Assembly: GCF_011030405.1 (NCBI RefSeq)
Contig: NZ_JAAJTJ010000014.1
Span: 1 to 64,000 of the forward strand
Length of the DNA: 64,000 nucleotides
Source: Parapedobacter sp. SGR-10
GTDB lineage: Bacteria > Bacteroidota > Bacteroidia > Sphingobacteriales > Sphingobacteriaceae
Direction: 5' to 3'
Below are positions 17,505 to 26,702 of this stretch, piece by piece. The translations under genes were made by a program, and so were the position numbers. The notes below the pieces were generated by a model, which saw nothing but the letters and a program-made list of their open reading frames with translations, had not been told where the DNA came from and searched no databases. Each line of letters begins with the position of its first letter. Position 1 is the stretch's first letter.

Positions 17505-19493
17505 ATGGGATTACGATTTTTATCCGTTATATTTTTTATCTCCCAAGTTTTTATGGTCTACGCACAATCGGATTCGGGCGCCCTTTTGGGTGCTAATCTG
17601 GTGCAAAACAGTGGTTTTGAAAAGGGGGGAGAGCCGTGGAAGCTGGCTCAGAATGCCTCTGTAGATCATGCTGCGGGCTACAATTCAGGATCGTCATTGC
17701 TTGTTAAGAATGACGATCCTGAGAAAAAATTTTCCGGCACCTCACAAAGATTGGATATAGCTCCGGGTTCAACCATTTATTTTAAAGCTAAGGTAAAAGG
17801 CAACCTGTCGTCAAAAAGTGAAAAGCCGAAGTCGGATGGTGCGCGTGTCTATATACAGGCCTATGATGAATTTGGAAAAGTAATCAGTGGCCGTTATCCG
17901 AAATTGTCGGGTTTAGGAACATTTGATTGGAAGGAACTTTCTGGAGATTATACCGTGCCTATTGATGCCGCCTATGTCTCTATCGCCGTAGGGTTGTATA
18001 ATGGTGTGACGGGAGAGGCCTGGTTTGATGATGTTACGATACAAACGGAAAAACCTCCATTCATAGAGGCATTTCTGATGAAACCTCATTACCGGGGAAT
18101 GATACAGGAGAAAGGAGAACAGGTTTTTAGCGAGCATATCATCATCAATCGGGGTTATTATGAAAACAGTAAAGAGGATATTCTGGTTAGGTATGTCTTG
18201 AAAAATGTGGTCAATAAAACCATTGACAAGTTTGAAGTGAAGCTACCGGGATCCACTACCGATACCATTCTTGCATTTTCGCCGAAGACAAAACTACAGG
18301 AAGGTGATTACACCCTTGTCGGTGAGTACAAAAGTAATCTTTCGAACAGCAGTTTTTCGCGAATTCACAAGGTAGAGGTGGTCCGAAACTGGCCAATGGT
18401 GTATATTGACGAGGAAGGATATACGGTCAAAAATGGAGAGCGAATTTTTCCATTTGGATTGTATATAGGGCATCCGGATGACGAACATCTGGAACGCATT
18501 AAGCAGGCAGGGTTCAATACCGTACTATCCTATGGCTATGGACACAATGCGAATTTTGAAGAATACCTGGATAAAGCCGAAAGATATGATCTCCACGTGA
18601 TCTATTCACTGAAGGATTTTTATGAAGGAGGTGCTTTGAAGCTGGGAAATAGAAAACCTTTGGACGTTGCAAAAGACTATGTCAATCAGATTAAGTACAA
18701 ACCCTCACTGTTGGCTTGGTACACTGTGGATGAATTGCTACCGAATTGGATACCCAAAATCGATGAGCTGTACCAGACTATCACGAAGATAGATCCCCAT
18801 CATCCTACCTTGCAGGTACACTACTATGATGGATATAGGATGCTTGAGAAATATTATTACAATGCAGATATCATTGCTACGGATCCCTATCCCGTAGGCC
18901 GGCCTGATCTGTCGTTGACCTCTACGCGTGTGAAGGCCGGACTGCAAGCCACACATCACACCAAAGGACATTGGGCAGTACTGCAATCTATGGATTGGGC
19001 AGTATATCAGAAAGAAAAAAAACCGAACCCTCCTAATCTGGATGAATTGCGAAACCAATGTTATCAGGCTTTGATCCATGGAGCAAAAGGAATTTTGTTT
19101 TATACCTACTATGACCTTTTTCAGGAGAGGTATCCCCGAAAAAATACATTGGACTACGACAATTTCAATAAGATATGGCCAGATGTGGTACGTATGTCTA
19201 CTGAGGTCAATGCTCTATTTCCTGTTCTGCTGAATGGAAAAAATCAATCTGTTACTATCGTAGAGAATGATAAGGTAGAGATTTCGTGTTTGACGTATCA
19301 AGGTGACGTTTTTCTGCTTATTGCCAATCCATTTTATACTTCGAAGGAAATCCGTATAAAAATGGATGAGGATTGGAAAATCGATATCTATAGCCAAGGG
19401 CAGATTACAGCGCAGGTAAATAGCGATGTGCTGACTTTGCAATTGCCATCGATTGGTAGTGGTGTTTTTAAATTAAAATCCAATAAAGAATGA
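17505..19493 (+). CDS. Multidomain exported protein: CBM-like module plus glycosidase-like TIM barrel
   Basis: A 662-aa protein with a signal peptide (about 1-21, ending V-Y-A-Q). Residues about 30-175 look like a CBM4/9-type sandwich (N-L-V-Q-N-S-G-F-E, ending A-W-F-D-D-V-T-I-Q). Residues about 180-300 form another beta domain. From about 310 there is a (beta/alpha)8 barrel of the GH2/GH5-like clan: F-P-F-G-L-Y-I-G, then L-L-A-W-Y-T-V-D-E-L-L, where Asp409-Glu410 fit the acid/base position, and late G-A-K-G-I-L-F-Y-T-Y-Y-D. A small C-terminal beta domain ends the protein. The following GH20 gene overlaps its end by 4 nt. It is probably a periplasmic or surface glycosidase; the GH family and substrate are not certain. 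Confidence 0.7.
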   Translation: MGLRFLSVIFFISQVFMVYAQSDSGALLGANLVQNSGFEKGGEPWKLAQNASVDHAAGYNSGSSLLVKNDDPEKKFSGTSQRLDIAPGSTIYFKAKVKGNLSSKSEKPKSDGARVYIQAYDEFGKVISGRYPKLSGLGTFDWKELSGDYTVPIDAAYVSIAVGLYNGVTGEAWFDDVTIQTEKPPFIEAFLMKPHYRGMIQEKGEQVFSEHIIINRGYYENSKEDILVRYVLKNVVNKTIDKFEVKLPGSTTDTILAFSPKTKLQEGDYTLVGEYKSNLSNSSFSRIHKVEVVRNWPMVYIDEEGYTVKNGERIFPFGLYIGHPDDEHLERIKQAGFNTVLSYGYGHNANFEEYLDKAERYDLHVIYSLKDFYEGGALKLGNRKPLDVAKDYVNQIKYKPSLLAWYTVDELLPNWIPKIDELYQTITKIDPHHPTLQVHYYDGYRMLEKYYYNADIIATDPYPVGRPDLSLTSTRVKAGLQATHHTKGHWAVLQSMDWAVYQKEKKPNPPNLDELRNQCYQALIHGAKGILFYTYYDLFQERYPRKNTLDYDNFNKIWPDVVRMSTEVNALFPVLLNGKNQSVTIVENDKVEISCLTYQGDVFLLIANPFYTSKEIRIKMDEDWKIDIYSQGQITAQVNSDVLTLQLPSIGSGVFKLKSNKE

Positions 19494-21052
19494 AAAGAAT
19501 AACTATACTTATTTTGACTTTGTGCATGTTGGGCATAGCAGCAAAGTCTTGTCCCGTCATCCCTATACCTAAGCAATGCGTGTCAAACGGAGATTTCTTT
19601 ACATTGGATAGAAATGTCGTTATTGTCGGTGTAGACGATGAGCTGAGCAGTTATTTGCAATCTGCTCTGTTTCGGTACACCCAAATACCTGTCAAGGTAG
19701 GGAAGAATACGGCCAATGCAAATACGATCAGGTTGGTTTTGGACAGTAGACCTTCTTTTGCTGAAGGTGGTTATAGTCTGGAAATTACCGGGCAACAGGT
19801 TGTCATCCGTAGTGATCACAAAAATGGTCTGTTTAATGGAATTTCTACTTTTCTTCAGATTAGCAGTGCAGGCCAAAAACAGGGATTTCGTCTCGATGGT
19901 GTAAAAATAGTCGATCAACCTCGTTTTAAATGGAGGGGAGTGATGATCGATGAAGCGAGACATTTCTTTGGTAAGGAAAAAATCAAACAGATTTTAGACT
20001 GGATGGCTTTTTATAAGTTGAACAAATTCCATTGGCACCTGACCGACTCGCAGGGTTGGCGTATGCAGATTAAGCAATATCCCAAGCTAACTGCTATTGG
20101 AGGTATAGGAAATTTTTCGGATCCATTTTACCAAGCTCGGTTTTATACACAAAAGGATATTACGGAGATTGTCGAATACGCAAGCCAACGGTTTATCGAA
20201 GTTATTCCCGAAGTGGATATGCCGGGCCACGCAGCAGCAGCGGTCAAGGCTTACCCCGAGTTTAGTGGGGGTGGTTCGGCAGCGCATCCGGATTTTACAT
20301 TCAACCCAGGCAAGGAAGAAACCTACAGTTTTTTGACCAATATTTTAAGAGAAGTGGATGTGCTGTTTCCATCACAGATGATTCATATCGGTGGGGATGA
20401 GGTCCATTATGGAAATGAAAAATGGAATCAGCTTCCGGAAGTAGCCGATCTGATGAAAAAGAACAATCTCTCCGATCTGAAAGAAGTGGAACTGTACTTT
20501 TTCAAAAGAATGTCTGACAGTCTACAAAATCTAAACAATAAGATCTTGGCATGGGATGAAGTGGTGGGCAATAATATTGGCAAAAACCATATTGTCTTTT
20601 GGTGGAGACACAACAGGTTGGAACAGTTAAGACAGGCTTTGGACAAAAAGGTGAATGTGGTCATGTGTCCGAGATCTCCATTTTATTTTGACTATATGCA
20701 AGATTCCAGTCAAGTCTATGGGCCTGATTATAAAAAGTTTGGTGTCAATTCTGTCGAAAAAATATACAATTTCTCACCGGAGATATATGGGGTGAAGACG
20801 GAGGATATGCCATATATCCTTGGGGTACAGGGGAACTTATGGACAGAACGGATCCAGTCCGAAAACAGACTCGACTATATGCTGTTTCCGAGAATAGCCT
20901 CTCTGGCGGAGACAGCATGGACAATGTCGGACAATAAAGATTTTTCTTCTTTCAAAGACAGGGTGACACAACATTATCCACTCTACGAGCAGGACAATGT
21001 CTATTATTATGATTTTCTGGATTTTCGAAGACGCAGTGAACCCATGAAGTAA
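19490..21052 (+). CDS. GH20 beta-N-acetylhexosaminidase
   Basis: A 520-aa exported enzyme with an N-terminal signal segment ending near A-A-K-S-C (possibly a lipoprotein). Residues about 22-140 are the GH20b small domain. The catalytic barrel starts F-K-W-R-G-V-M-I-D-E-A-R-H-F-F-G near 145 and has K-F-H-W-H-L-T-D-S-Q-G-W-R, E-V-D-M-P-G-H-A and H-I-G-G-D-E-V-H-Y. Asp303-Glu304 are the catalytic pair, which positions the acetamido group and protonates the bond. It should remove terminal GlcNAc or GalNAc from non-reducing ends. It is translationally coupled to the preceding gene through an ATGA overlap, which points to a glycan rich in N-acetylhexosamine. Confidence 0.92.
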   Translation: MKRITILILTLCMLGIAAKSCPVIPIPKQCVSNGDFFTLDRNVVIVGVDDELSSYLQSALFRYTQIPVKVGKNTANANTIRLVLDSRPSFAEGGYSLEITGQQVVIRSDHKNGLFNGISTFLQISSAGQKQGFRLDGVKIVDQPRFKWRGVMIDEARHFFGKEKIKQILDWMAFYKLNKFHWHLTDSQGWRMQIKQYPKLTAIGGIGNFSDPFYQARFYTQKDITEIVEYASQRFIEVIPEVDMPGHAAAAVKAYPEFSGGGSAAHPDFTFNPGKEETYSFLTNILREVDVLFPSQMIHIGGDEVHYGNEKWNQLPEVADLMKKNNLSDLKEVELYFFKRMSDSLQNLNNKILAWDEVVGNNIGKNHIVFWWRHNRLEQLRQALDKKVNVVMCPRSPFYFDYMQDSSQVYGPDYKKFGVNSVEKIYNFSPEIYGVKTEDMPYILGVQGNLWTERIQSENRLDYMLFPRIASLAETAWTMSDNKDFSSFKDRVTQHYPLYEQDNVYYYDFLDFRRRSEPMK

Positions 21053-21153
21053 GGGAGCATACCTATGTATGAAATAAGGACAGCACCCATCAGGAGAGAA
21101 GTCCGGGAATAACTTGACCAAAAAATTGTATTAACACATTAAACTTTAAAGTT

Positions 21154-23634
21154 ATGAAAACCAAACTAATCCTATTTCTTAATTTATTTTTTCTTGTAGG
21201 TCTTTTTTGCTTGTCGTGCAAAAAAGATTTACCGGATAATGACCGGGAACCAACCGAAGAACCGGTGGATGAAACCCCTCCGGCTAAACAGTTTGCCTTG
21301 TATGATGCCATAGCCTATCCCGGAAAACCGGATCTGACGTCCGAGGGATTATTGCCCGTATACCTCATGTATGAGGCCTCGCTGACGAAAGCTAATCCCG
21401 CTAATCCCAACCGGGCCATCCTAGATATGGATAAAGTCAATATACAGGCCGAATTAGCAGCAGAGTTTCCTCATGTGATAGTATCCACAGACATTGAAGA
21501 CTGGTTTAATGACGGAAGTATCGACGAAGATGAAATGCATGATCGTTTCAAAACCATGTTTGACGTGTTTAGGGAGAAAAATTCTAATGTTATCATTGGC
21601 AACTATGGTATTGCTCCCTCTGCACTTTGTGTGTATCGGTATTATAACCGTGATAAATGGGACGACGAAACAATCATACAAAACTGGAAGGATAACAATG
21701 CAAGACGTTGGAAGTCAGTAGGAGCTTCAGATGTCATCATGCCGGTCGTATATATAGCAGAACCCGATATTGATGCCTGGATACGCGACTTGGATATCAC
21801 GATAGAAGAGATCAGAAAGCATGAGGCCGATAAAAAAATAGTCGTATATATCTGGCCGCAATACTACGATAAGCCGGACAGCCCTTATCTGCGGCAAATT
21901 ATTGATCCGGAGATCTGGAAACAAATGCTGGAGGCTATTTATGAGCGATGTGAGGGAGCAGTTATCTGGTCTGGGCAAACGGATGGAGAAGGAAATACGC
22001 TTCATTGGAATAATGCCGGCATTCAGGCGATATGGAATGAGACTAAGAGCTTTCTGCAAAGACATCAGGCGGATCTGGTGCAGCCTCAACCGGAACCTGA
22101 TCGTATTGTGATGGACAATCCCAACAAACCGTTTAAGATATTTTCTTCTATAACCTATACGGGTACGCCGAGCCTTAACGCGTATGGCTTGCACCCTATC
22201 CGATTGGTAAAAGAGGCCGATGTCAGCTCTGGAGTTTCAAGCGGTATACAAGTGCCCGATCTCGGAAAAATAGAAACCTTGGCGCAGGGTTTGTTGCAAA
22301 CGCCGCATATTCCTGTATGTTTCACAGGGGGAACCTGGATCGGCGATCGGACAAGAGACCAAGATGCCATGATCGCCCGATACGAAGCGGTCAAAAATGC
22401 CTTTAAGGGCAAAAATACACAGAATGAACTGGGGTTTGCGGCTATTGCCCCAACAAGTTTGAGCGGTTTGCGCGTATCAAATGGCAATTTTTATGTGAAT
22501 ACAGCGGGCTGGATGCAAAGTGCTGTGATCCCGACCCGTCCTGTGCGTGAGTATGCGGACTATTTAGTGCCGGCTTCTCACATTGTGGATGATGATATTG
22601 CTTTGTGGAAAAAGGAATTTTATCTGACGATAAAGGAGGCGAAACGCAATAATCCCGGTAAGCCTGTTTATGCTCATTTCTATACCGATTATTTTAATCA
22701 AGCTGCAAATTTTGTAGATTCCTACAATCCCATCAAAGAAGCTACTTGGGAAGCTATGTTGGAGGCTGCATTCAAAATGTGTGATGGCGTGGTGATGAGC
22801 AGTGTCGGTAGCTCAGCATGGAGTGATAGCCATGGTTTTTGGCAGGCGACTAAAAAATTTATTGAAAAATATAAAGGCAATATCGTTTTTCCGGAAGTGA
22901 TCGAGGAACCGACTAATCCGGGAGGGGACGGATGGCACGTGGAGGGCAACATTCTCCAAAATGGAAGCTTTGAAGATCCCGTAGTTCCCTCGGCACTTAC
23001 AGAAGCAGTCTATGGGACGACCTATCCGGCCTTATTGCATTGTGCGGGCTTTTTTGACGCAATGTCCGGAACGACAGCACCTACTGCTCCTGCTACGGCC
23101 ATCGGGAAATATGTGTGGTTCGAAAGAGGTACGACCCAAACCAACTGCCGAACGTATGTTTACGATGCAAAGGGACATTCAGGAACTAAGTCTATCGCAC
23201 TTCATAATGTAGGGGGGAATACATCGAACGCTACAGCGAATTCGTGGTTTTATCATAATCTGGCACAACGAATATCATTGAATGATACTAAGAAATACAA
23301 ACTTTCGTTTTACGCACAGCGGGATTTTCGATATAGAAATGCTGATAATTTGGTCAACAAGCTGTATGTAGGCGTTATATCGTCTACAGGAGCCGTTGCA
23401 GCGACGAATTCTACTTATTCTACGGAAGTATCTATTCCCCAGAATGAAGACTGGAATGAAATCACGGTGACCCTGGATTTGCCGGCGATACTTTCGTTGG
23501 CAGCTAATGCGGGAAAAAGTTTTGATACCTCTGCGATCTTTATCGCTTTGCAGACAGGTTGGGATACTGTCAATCTCAAAACTTTAGAGACCATCGTATA
23601 CCTGGATGATATTAGTCTGGTGGAGATGGATTAA
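21154..23634 (+). CDS. Large lipoprotein with two related TIM-barrel-like modules and a C-terminal binding domain
   Basis: An 826-aa protein with a hydrophobic N-terminus and lipobox C-L-S-C near 23. Residues about 47-310 and about 328-590 are related modules: each begins with a similar strand (F-A-L-Y-D-A-I-A-Y-P-G against F-K-I-F-S-S-I-T-Y-T-G), and each ends with a similar W-x-x-M-L-E-A-x-(F/Y)-x-x-C-(D/E)-G-(A/V)-V segment and a closing W-x-x-T-K-x-F-(L/I) helix. The first has an acidic motif S-T-D-I-E-D-W (Asp113, Glu115, Asp116) at a place where the second has T-G-G-T-W. Residues about 596-826 form a sandwich opening N-I-L-Q-N-G-S-F-E-D and closing I-V-Y-L-D-D-I-S-L-V-E, like a carbohydrate-binding module. 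I do not recognise a named family. It may be a glycosidase or glycan-binding protein acting with GH20. Confidence 0.7.
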   Translation: MKTKLILFLNLFFLVGLFCLSCKKDLPDNDREPTEEPVDETPPAKQFALYDAIAYPGKPDLTSEGLLPVYLMYEASLTKANPANPNRAILDMDKVNIQAELAAEFPHVIVSTDIEDWFNDGSIDEDEMHDRFKTMFDVFREKNSNVIIGNYGIAPSALCVYRYYNRDKWDDETIIQNWKDNNARRWKSVGASDVIMPVVYIAEPDIDAWIRDLDITIEEIRKHEADKKIVVYIWPQYYDKPDSPYLRQIIDPEIWKQMLEAIYERCEGAVIWSGQTDGEGNTLHWNNAGIQAIWNETKSFLQRHQADLVQPQPEPDRIVMDNPNKPFKIFSSITYTGTPSLNAYGLHPIRLVKEADVSSGVSSGIQVPDLGKIETLAQGLLQTPHIPVCFTGGTWIGDRTRDQDAMIARYEAVKNAFKGKNTQNELGFAAIAPTSLSGLRVSNGNFYVNTAGWMQSAVIPTRPVREYADYLVPASHIVDDDIALWKKEFYLTIKEAKRNNPGKPVYAHFYTDYFNQAANFVDSYNPIKEATWEAMLEAAFKMCDGVVMSSVGSSAWSDSHGFWQATKKFIEKYKGNIVFPEVIEEPTNPGGDGWHVEGNILQNGSFEDPVVPSALTEAVYGTTYPALLHCAGFFDAMSGTTAPTAPATAIGKYVWFERGTTQTNCRTYVYDAKGHSGTKSIALHNVGGNTSNATANSWFYHNLAQRISLNDTKKYKLSFYAQRDFRYRNADNLVNKLYVGVISSTGAVAATNSTYSTEVSIPQNEDWNEITVTLDLPAILSLAANAGKSFDTSAIFIALQTGWDTVNLKTLETIVYLDDISLVEMD

Positions 23635-23661
23635 ATTTTTGTTGCCGTATCTTTTCCTTAT

Positions 23662-23697
23662 AAACCTATGAGGGCTCGAAAACCTTATAGGTTTTTT
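23662..23697 (+). terminator. Intrinsic terminator closing the polysaccharide locus
   Basis: A 12-bp stem with one wobble pair (23662-23673 with 23683-23694) runs into a T-run. It lies about 27 nt after the stop codon of the last locus gene. Confidence 0.8.
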
Positions 23698-23741
23698 ATT
23701 GAAATGTTTTTCCCTTTTTTTTACCCTATACGGGCGTTATT

Positions 23742-23921
23742 TTATATTTTTCCTCTATAGAATAAGCTTTCAAAAGCAGAGGAGAGATCGATAAACCACG
23801 GAGTGCTCATAAACTTAGCGAAGCGGTCTTATTCATTCCATAAAAAGTAAACATTCATGAATAATTCTTTTTATATACAACGTAATTATATTGCAAATAA
23901 AAATGAATTTATCTAAGTTTG
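23742..23921 (+). repeat. Dispersed promoter-bearing element, copy A
   Basis: The left part (about 23742-23794, with CCTCTATAG, AAGCTTTCAAA and GCAGAGGAGAGATCGATAA) and the right part (about 23865-23921, with CTTTTTATATACAACGTAA, TTATATTGCA and ATTTATCTAAGTTT) closely match the reverse complement of 49101-49218. This copy carries about 70 extra nt in the middle. The right part contains an imperfect palindrome centred on TAATTA and a promoter. It fills most of the 305-nt gap; no gene is seen there. Confidence 0.75.
23891..23921 (+). promoter_or_regulatory. Promoter of the His-rich lipoprotein gene
   Basis: TTG (23891-23893), a 20-nt spacer and TAAGTTTG (23914-23921) match the Bacteroidota promoter. 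The start codon lies 18 nt after the -7 box, the same distance as in the lgt copy of this element. Confidence 0.6.
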
Positions 23922-23939
23922 TTCAAAAAAAGAACCAAG

Positions 23940-24518
23940 ATGAAATTTAATACATTATTTGTGGCAGTTGTTTGTGCCGGTACTTTGTTGAGCTCTTGTG
24001 TACACAAAACAGCACAGGAGAGGCAGTTGAAATATACGCATACGTCATTGGTAGACGGAGATGCTTTCGCTATTATTCAAAAAGTAGGTGAGACCATCCT
24101 AACGGGTACAACCCTTGCGGAGAATGCGGAAGCTTCAGGGGATGCCCAATCAAAAGAGGTTGCCTCAAAAGTGAAGGCTTTCTATACTCAATTGACACCA
24201 TCTCTGGATAGCGTGGCCACAGCTTTTCATGTTGATTTCCCTATTAAGGGTATTCCGGCGGTTGAAGAAACCAAAGAACAAGCTGACACGACAGAATTTG
24301 TGTTGGAGCAGGAAGCCCAAGCCCACGGACAGGAGCATCATGTAGATTATGTACACCAGGCACAGCATGAATTGGCGGTGATCAAAGAGCAATTGACTCG
24401 TCTAGCACGTAATACAAATAAGGATTTGCAAAATTTTGCCAAAAACGTATTGCCTTCCGTGAGCGAATTGTACACACAGATCGGTGGTAAGGAAGACGCG
24501 CATGCACATCACCATTAA
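23940..24518 (+). CDS. Small His-rich lipoprotein of unknown function
   Basis: A 192-aa protein starting MKFNTLFVAVVCAGTLLSSC, with a lipobox at L-S-S-C; the longer frame from 23919 overlaps the -7 box and is rejected. The mature part is helical and charged, with an overall look similar to the DUF4142 four-helix proteins, but the match is weak. It holds a histidine-rich stretch (A-H-G-Q-E-H-H-V-D-Y-V-H-Q-A-Q-H, about 129-144) and ends in H-A-H-H-H, suggesting metal binding. The downstream oxidoreductase starts 6 nt after its stop and may be co-transcribed. No function can be assigned. Confidence 0.75.
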   Translation: MKFNTLFVAVVCAGTLLSSCVHKTAQERQLKYTHTSLVDGDAFAIIQKVGETILTGTTLAENAEASGDAQSKEVASKVKAFYTQLTPSLDSVATAFHVDFPIKGIPAVEETKEQADTTEFVLEQEAQAHGQEHHVDYVHQAQHELAVIKEQLTRLARNTNKDLQNFAKNVLPSVSELYTQIGGKEDAHAHHH

Positions 24519-24524
24519 GAGCGG

Positions 24525-25547
24525 ATGGCTGTCGAACCTATCATAACAGGTATTTTGTCGTATGGAATGTCCGGGAGGGTGTTCCATACGCCGTTTATAG
24601 ACCAAAGTAATTTTTTTGAGCTTAGGGCTGTGGTCGAAAGAACGCAGAAGGTGGCTCATACAGATTATCCGCAGATCGTCAGTTACGATAGCGTAGAGGC
24701 CATTCTTGCGGATGATGATATAGAATTGATTATTGTCAATACGCCAAACGATACCCATTTTTCTTTTACTAAGCAGGCTTTGCTGGCAGGAAAGCATGTT
24801 TTGGTTGAAAAACCATTTACGCCTACGGTTGCCGAAGCCAGGGAATTGTTTAAGTTGAGCAGGCAAGTGGGTAAACAGGTCCTTCCGTATCACAACAGGA
24901 GATTTGACTCGGATTTTTTATCCTTGAAGTATGTTTTGGAAAAAGGTTTTGTCGGTAAACCTATCGAACTGCATTTGCGTTTCGATCGGTACAAACCGGA
25001 TCTGAGTCCCAAAGTGTTCAAGGAGACCAGCAAGCGTGAAGGTAGTGGAATTTTGTATGATTTAGGCTCTCACTTGTTGGACCAGGTCATTTCGTTGTTT
25101 GGAAAACCAAAAACCATGACCAAGATACAGTCCCGTCATAGGGCACATTCTCAGGTGGATGACTATGCATCTTTGATTTTGAACTATGAGCAGGGATTAA
25201 ATGTATTTATCACGGCTAGTCTCTTGGTCGCCCATCCGCAAAAGAGTTTTGTATTGCATGGTACATTAGGTAGCTATATCAAGGATCGTTGTGATGTGCA
25301 GGAGAGACAATTGTTGGAAGGGCTAAAACCTACCGACCCACTTTATGGCCTGGAAGACCCCGCTATGGAGGGATTATTGACTATTATGGAAGATGGACAG
25401 CGAGAAGATGTATCTGTGCCATCCTTCAAGGGGGACTATATGTGCCTTTTTGATGAAGTGTATAAGACAGTTCGCTTGGGAAAATCCTATTTTGTGACGG
25501 AAGAGCAGATCATAATGCAGTTAACGATACTTTCGGGTTCTAAATAA
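24525..25547 (+). CDS. Gfo/Idh/MocA-family oxidoreductase
   Basis: A 340-aa cytoplasmic NAD(P)-dependent dehydrogenase of sugars or related polyols. The N-terminal Rossmann part has G-I-L-S-Y-G-M-S-G-R-V-F-H, V-N-T-P-N-D-T-H, then the family signature H-V-L-V-E-K-P-F-T-P-T, whose Lys is expected to act in catalysis, and H-N-R-R-F-D-S-D-F. The C-terminal sheet domain includes G-S-G-I-L-Y-D-L-G-S-H-L-L-D-Q with the conserved Asp and His. The glycine motif is atypical (G-x-x-S-x-G-M-S-G rather than G-x-G-x-x-G), as in the YdgJ/YvaA-like branch. It starts 6 nt after the His-rich lipoprotein gene. The substrate is unknown. Confidence 0.9.
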   Translation: MAVEPIITGILSYGMSGRVFHTPFIDQSNFFELRAVVERTQKVAHTDYPQIVSYDSVEAILADDDIELIIVNTPNDTHFSFTKQALLAGKHVLVEKPFTPTVAEARELFKLSRQVGKQVLPYHNRRFDSDFLSLKYVLEKGFVGKPIELHLRFDRYKPDLSPKVFKETSKREGSGILYDLGSHLLDQVISLFGKPKTMTKIQSRHRAHSQVDDYASLILNYEQGLNVFITASLLVAHPQKSFVLHGTLGSYIKDRCDVQERQLLEGLKPTDPLYGLEDPAMEGLLTIMEDGQREDVSVPSFKGDYMCLFDEVYKTVRLGKSYFVTEEQIIMQLTILSGSK

Positions 25548-25646
25548 GTTAATGCTAAAATTAACTTAACAAAAAGGTAATATAGAAAGAGTATCTTTAC
25601 TGTTTTTAAAGTCATACATATCATTACATAAAATAATCAACAATCG

Positions 25647-26531
25647 GTGAGATACGCTGCAATAGATATAGGCTCCAATGCCGTACGTCTGCTGATCGCA
25701 GATATTTTAGAAAAAAACGATAATACGATCATTTATTCAAAAAACACACTTCTACGGGTTCCTTTGCGATTGGGTGATGATGCTTTTATCGATAAGCATA
25801 TTTCCGAGAGTAAGTTTCAGGATATGGTCAAGACCATGTCGGCATTTCGCAATCTCATGGACGTATATAAAGTAAGTGATTACATGGCTTGTGCTACCTC
25901 GGCTATGCGTGACGCGAAGAATGGAACAACAGTGGTAGAAGCATGCAGAAAGACTGCGGGGGTGGATATACAGATTGTAGATGGTGGGGTTGAAGCGCAG
26001 ATTATTTACAATTCCTATCTCAATGGGAAGATGGACAAAAACAAAGTTTATCTCTATATAGACGTAGGGGGGGGAAGTACAGAGATTTCTCTCTTTGCCA
26101 AGGCTAATTTGGTGGCGTCAAAATCGTTCAATCTGGGTACTATCCGTATTTTGGACAATCAGGATCAACCGGAGACTTGGGATGAGATGAGACGTTGGGT
26201 AAAAGAAAAGACAAAAGGATATAAACATATCTATGGCATAGGTACGGGAGGAAACATCAATAAGCTGTCTAAACTAGCCAATGAAAAAGTGGACAAACCG
26301 ATGACATATGCCAAGCTAAAAGCTTTGTATGATTACTTGAATACCTACTCGCTCAAAGACCGTATTCAGGAACTGGGATTACGTTCGGATAGGGCCGATG
26401 TCATCATTCCGGCATCAGAAATTTTCCTGGCCATCATGAAAGCAGGCCATTTGGCCAATATCGTGGCTCCGCGAGTGGGATTGGTCGACGGGATTATACA
26501 AACATTAATCGACAAAAACTTTCAGAAATAA
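25647..26531 (+). CDS. Ppx/GppA-family phosphatase (exopolyphosphatase type)
   Basis: A 294-aa protein with a GTG start giving M-R-Y-A-A-I-D-I-G-S-N-A-V-R-L-L, the phosphate-1 motif of the ASKHA fold. The other motifs are also present: Y-I-D-V-G-G-G-S-T-E-I-S near 134 (phosphate-2) and G-I-G-T-G-G-N-I-N-K-L near 190. These enzymes remove phosphate from polyphosphate ends or hydrolyse pppGpp. The length of about 300 aa matches the short, single-domain Ppx-GppA form. A weak AT-rich 9-bp hairpin (25546-25569) separates it from the upstream gene. tRNA-Leu follows on the same strand. Confidence 0.9.
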   Translation: MRYAAIDIGSNAVRLLIADILEKNDNTIIYSKNTLLRVPLRLGDDAFIDKHISESKFQDMVKTMSAFRNLMDVYKVSDYMACATSAMRDAKNGTTVVEACRKTAGVDIQIVDGGVEAQIIYNSYLNGKMDKNKVYLYIDVGGGSTEISLFAKANLVASKSFNLGTIRILDNQDQPETWDEMRRWVKEKTKGYKHIYGIGTGGNINKLSKLANEKVDKPMTYAKLKALYDYLNTYSLKDRIQELGLRSDRADVIIPASEIFLAIMKAGHLANIVAPRVGLVDGIIQTLIDKNFQK

Positions 26532-26583
26532 TTGCAAAATCAATTGTAGGTTTGGAAAAAAGCCCTATTTTTGTCGGACACAA

Positions 26584-26667
26584 GCCCAGGTGGCGAAATT
26601 GGTAGACGCACCATCTTGAGGGGGTGGCGCTCGTATGGGCGTGGCAGTTCGAATCTGCTCCTGGGCA
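26584..26667 (+). tRNA. tRNA-Leu (GAG)
   Basis: Acceptor arms GCCCAGG and CCTGGGC pair, with discriminator A at 26667. The anticodon stem CCATC/GGTGG encloses the loop TTGAGGG, so the anticodon is GAG, reading CUC and CUU. A long variable arm (around CTCGTATGGGCG) fits a class II leucine tRNA, and the T-loop GTTCGAATC is present. No CCA is encoded. A GNRA-loop terminator follows 10 nt later. Confidence 0.95.
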
Positions 26668-26676
26668 CAACGAAAA

Positions 26677-26702
26677 AGGCCTTTGCGAAAGCAAAGGCTT
26701 TT
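26677..26702 (+). terminator. Intrinsic terminator of tRNA-Leu
   Basis: GCCTTTGC (26679-26686), loop GAAA and GCAAAGGC (26691-26698), followed by TTTT. Confidence 0.85.

Noticed and set aside
25546..25569. 9-bp inverted repeat after the oxidoreductase gene as a terminator
   Set aside because: The stem is entirely weak AT-rich pairs apart from one G-C and is not followed by a T-run.
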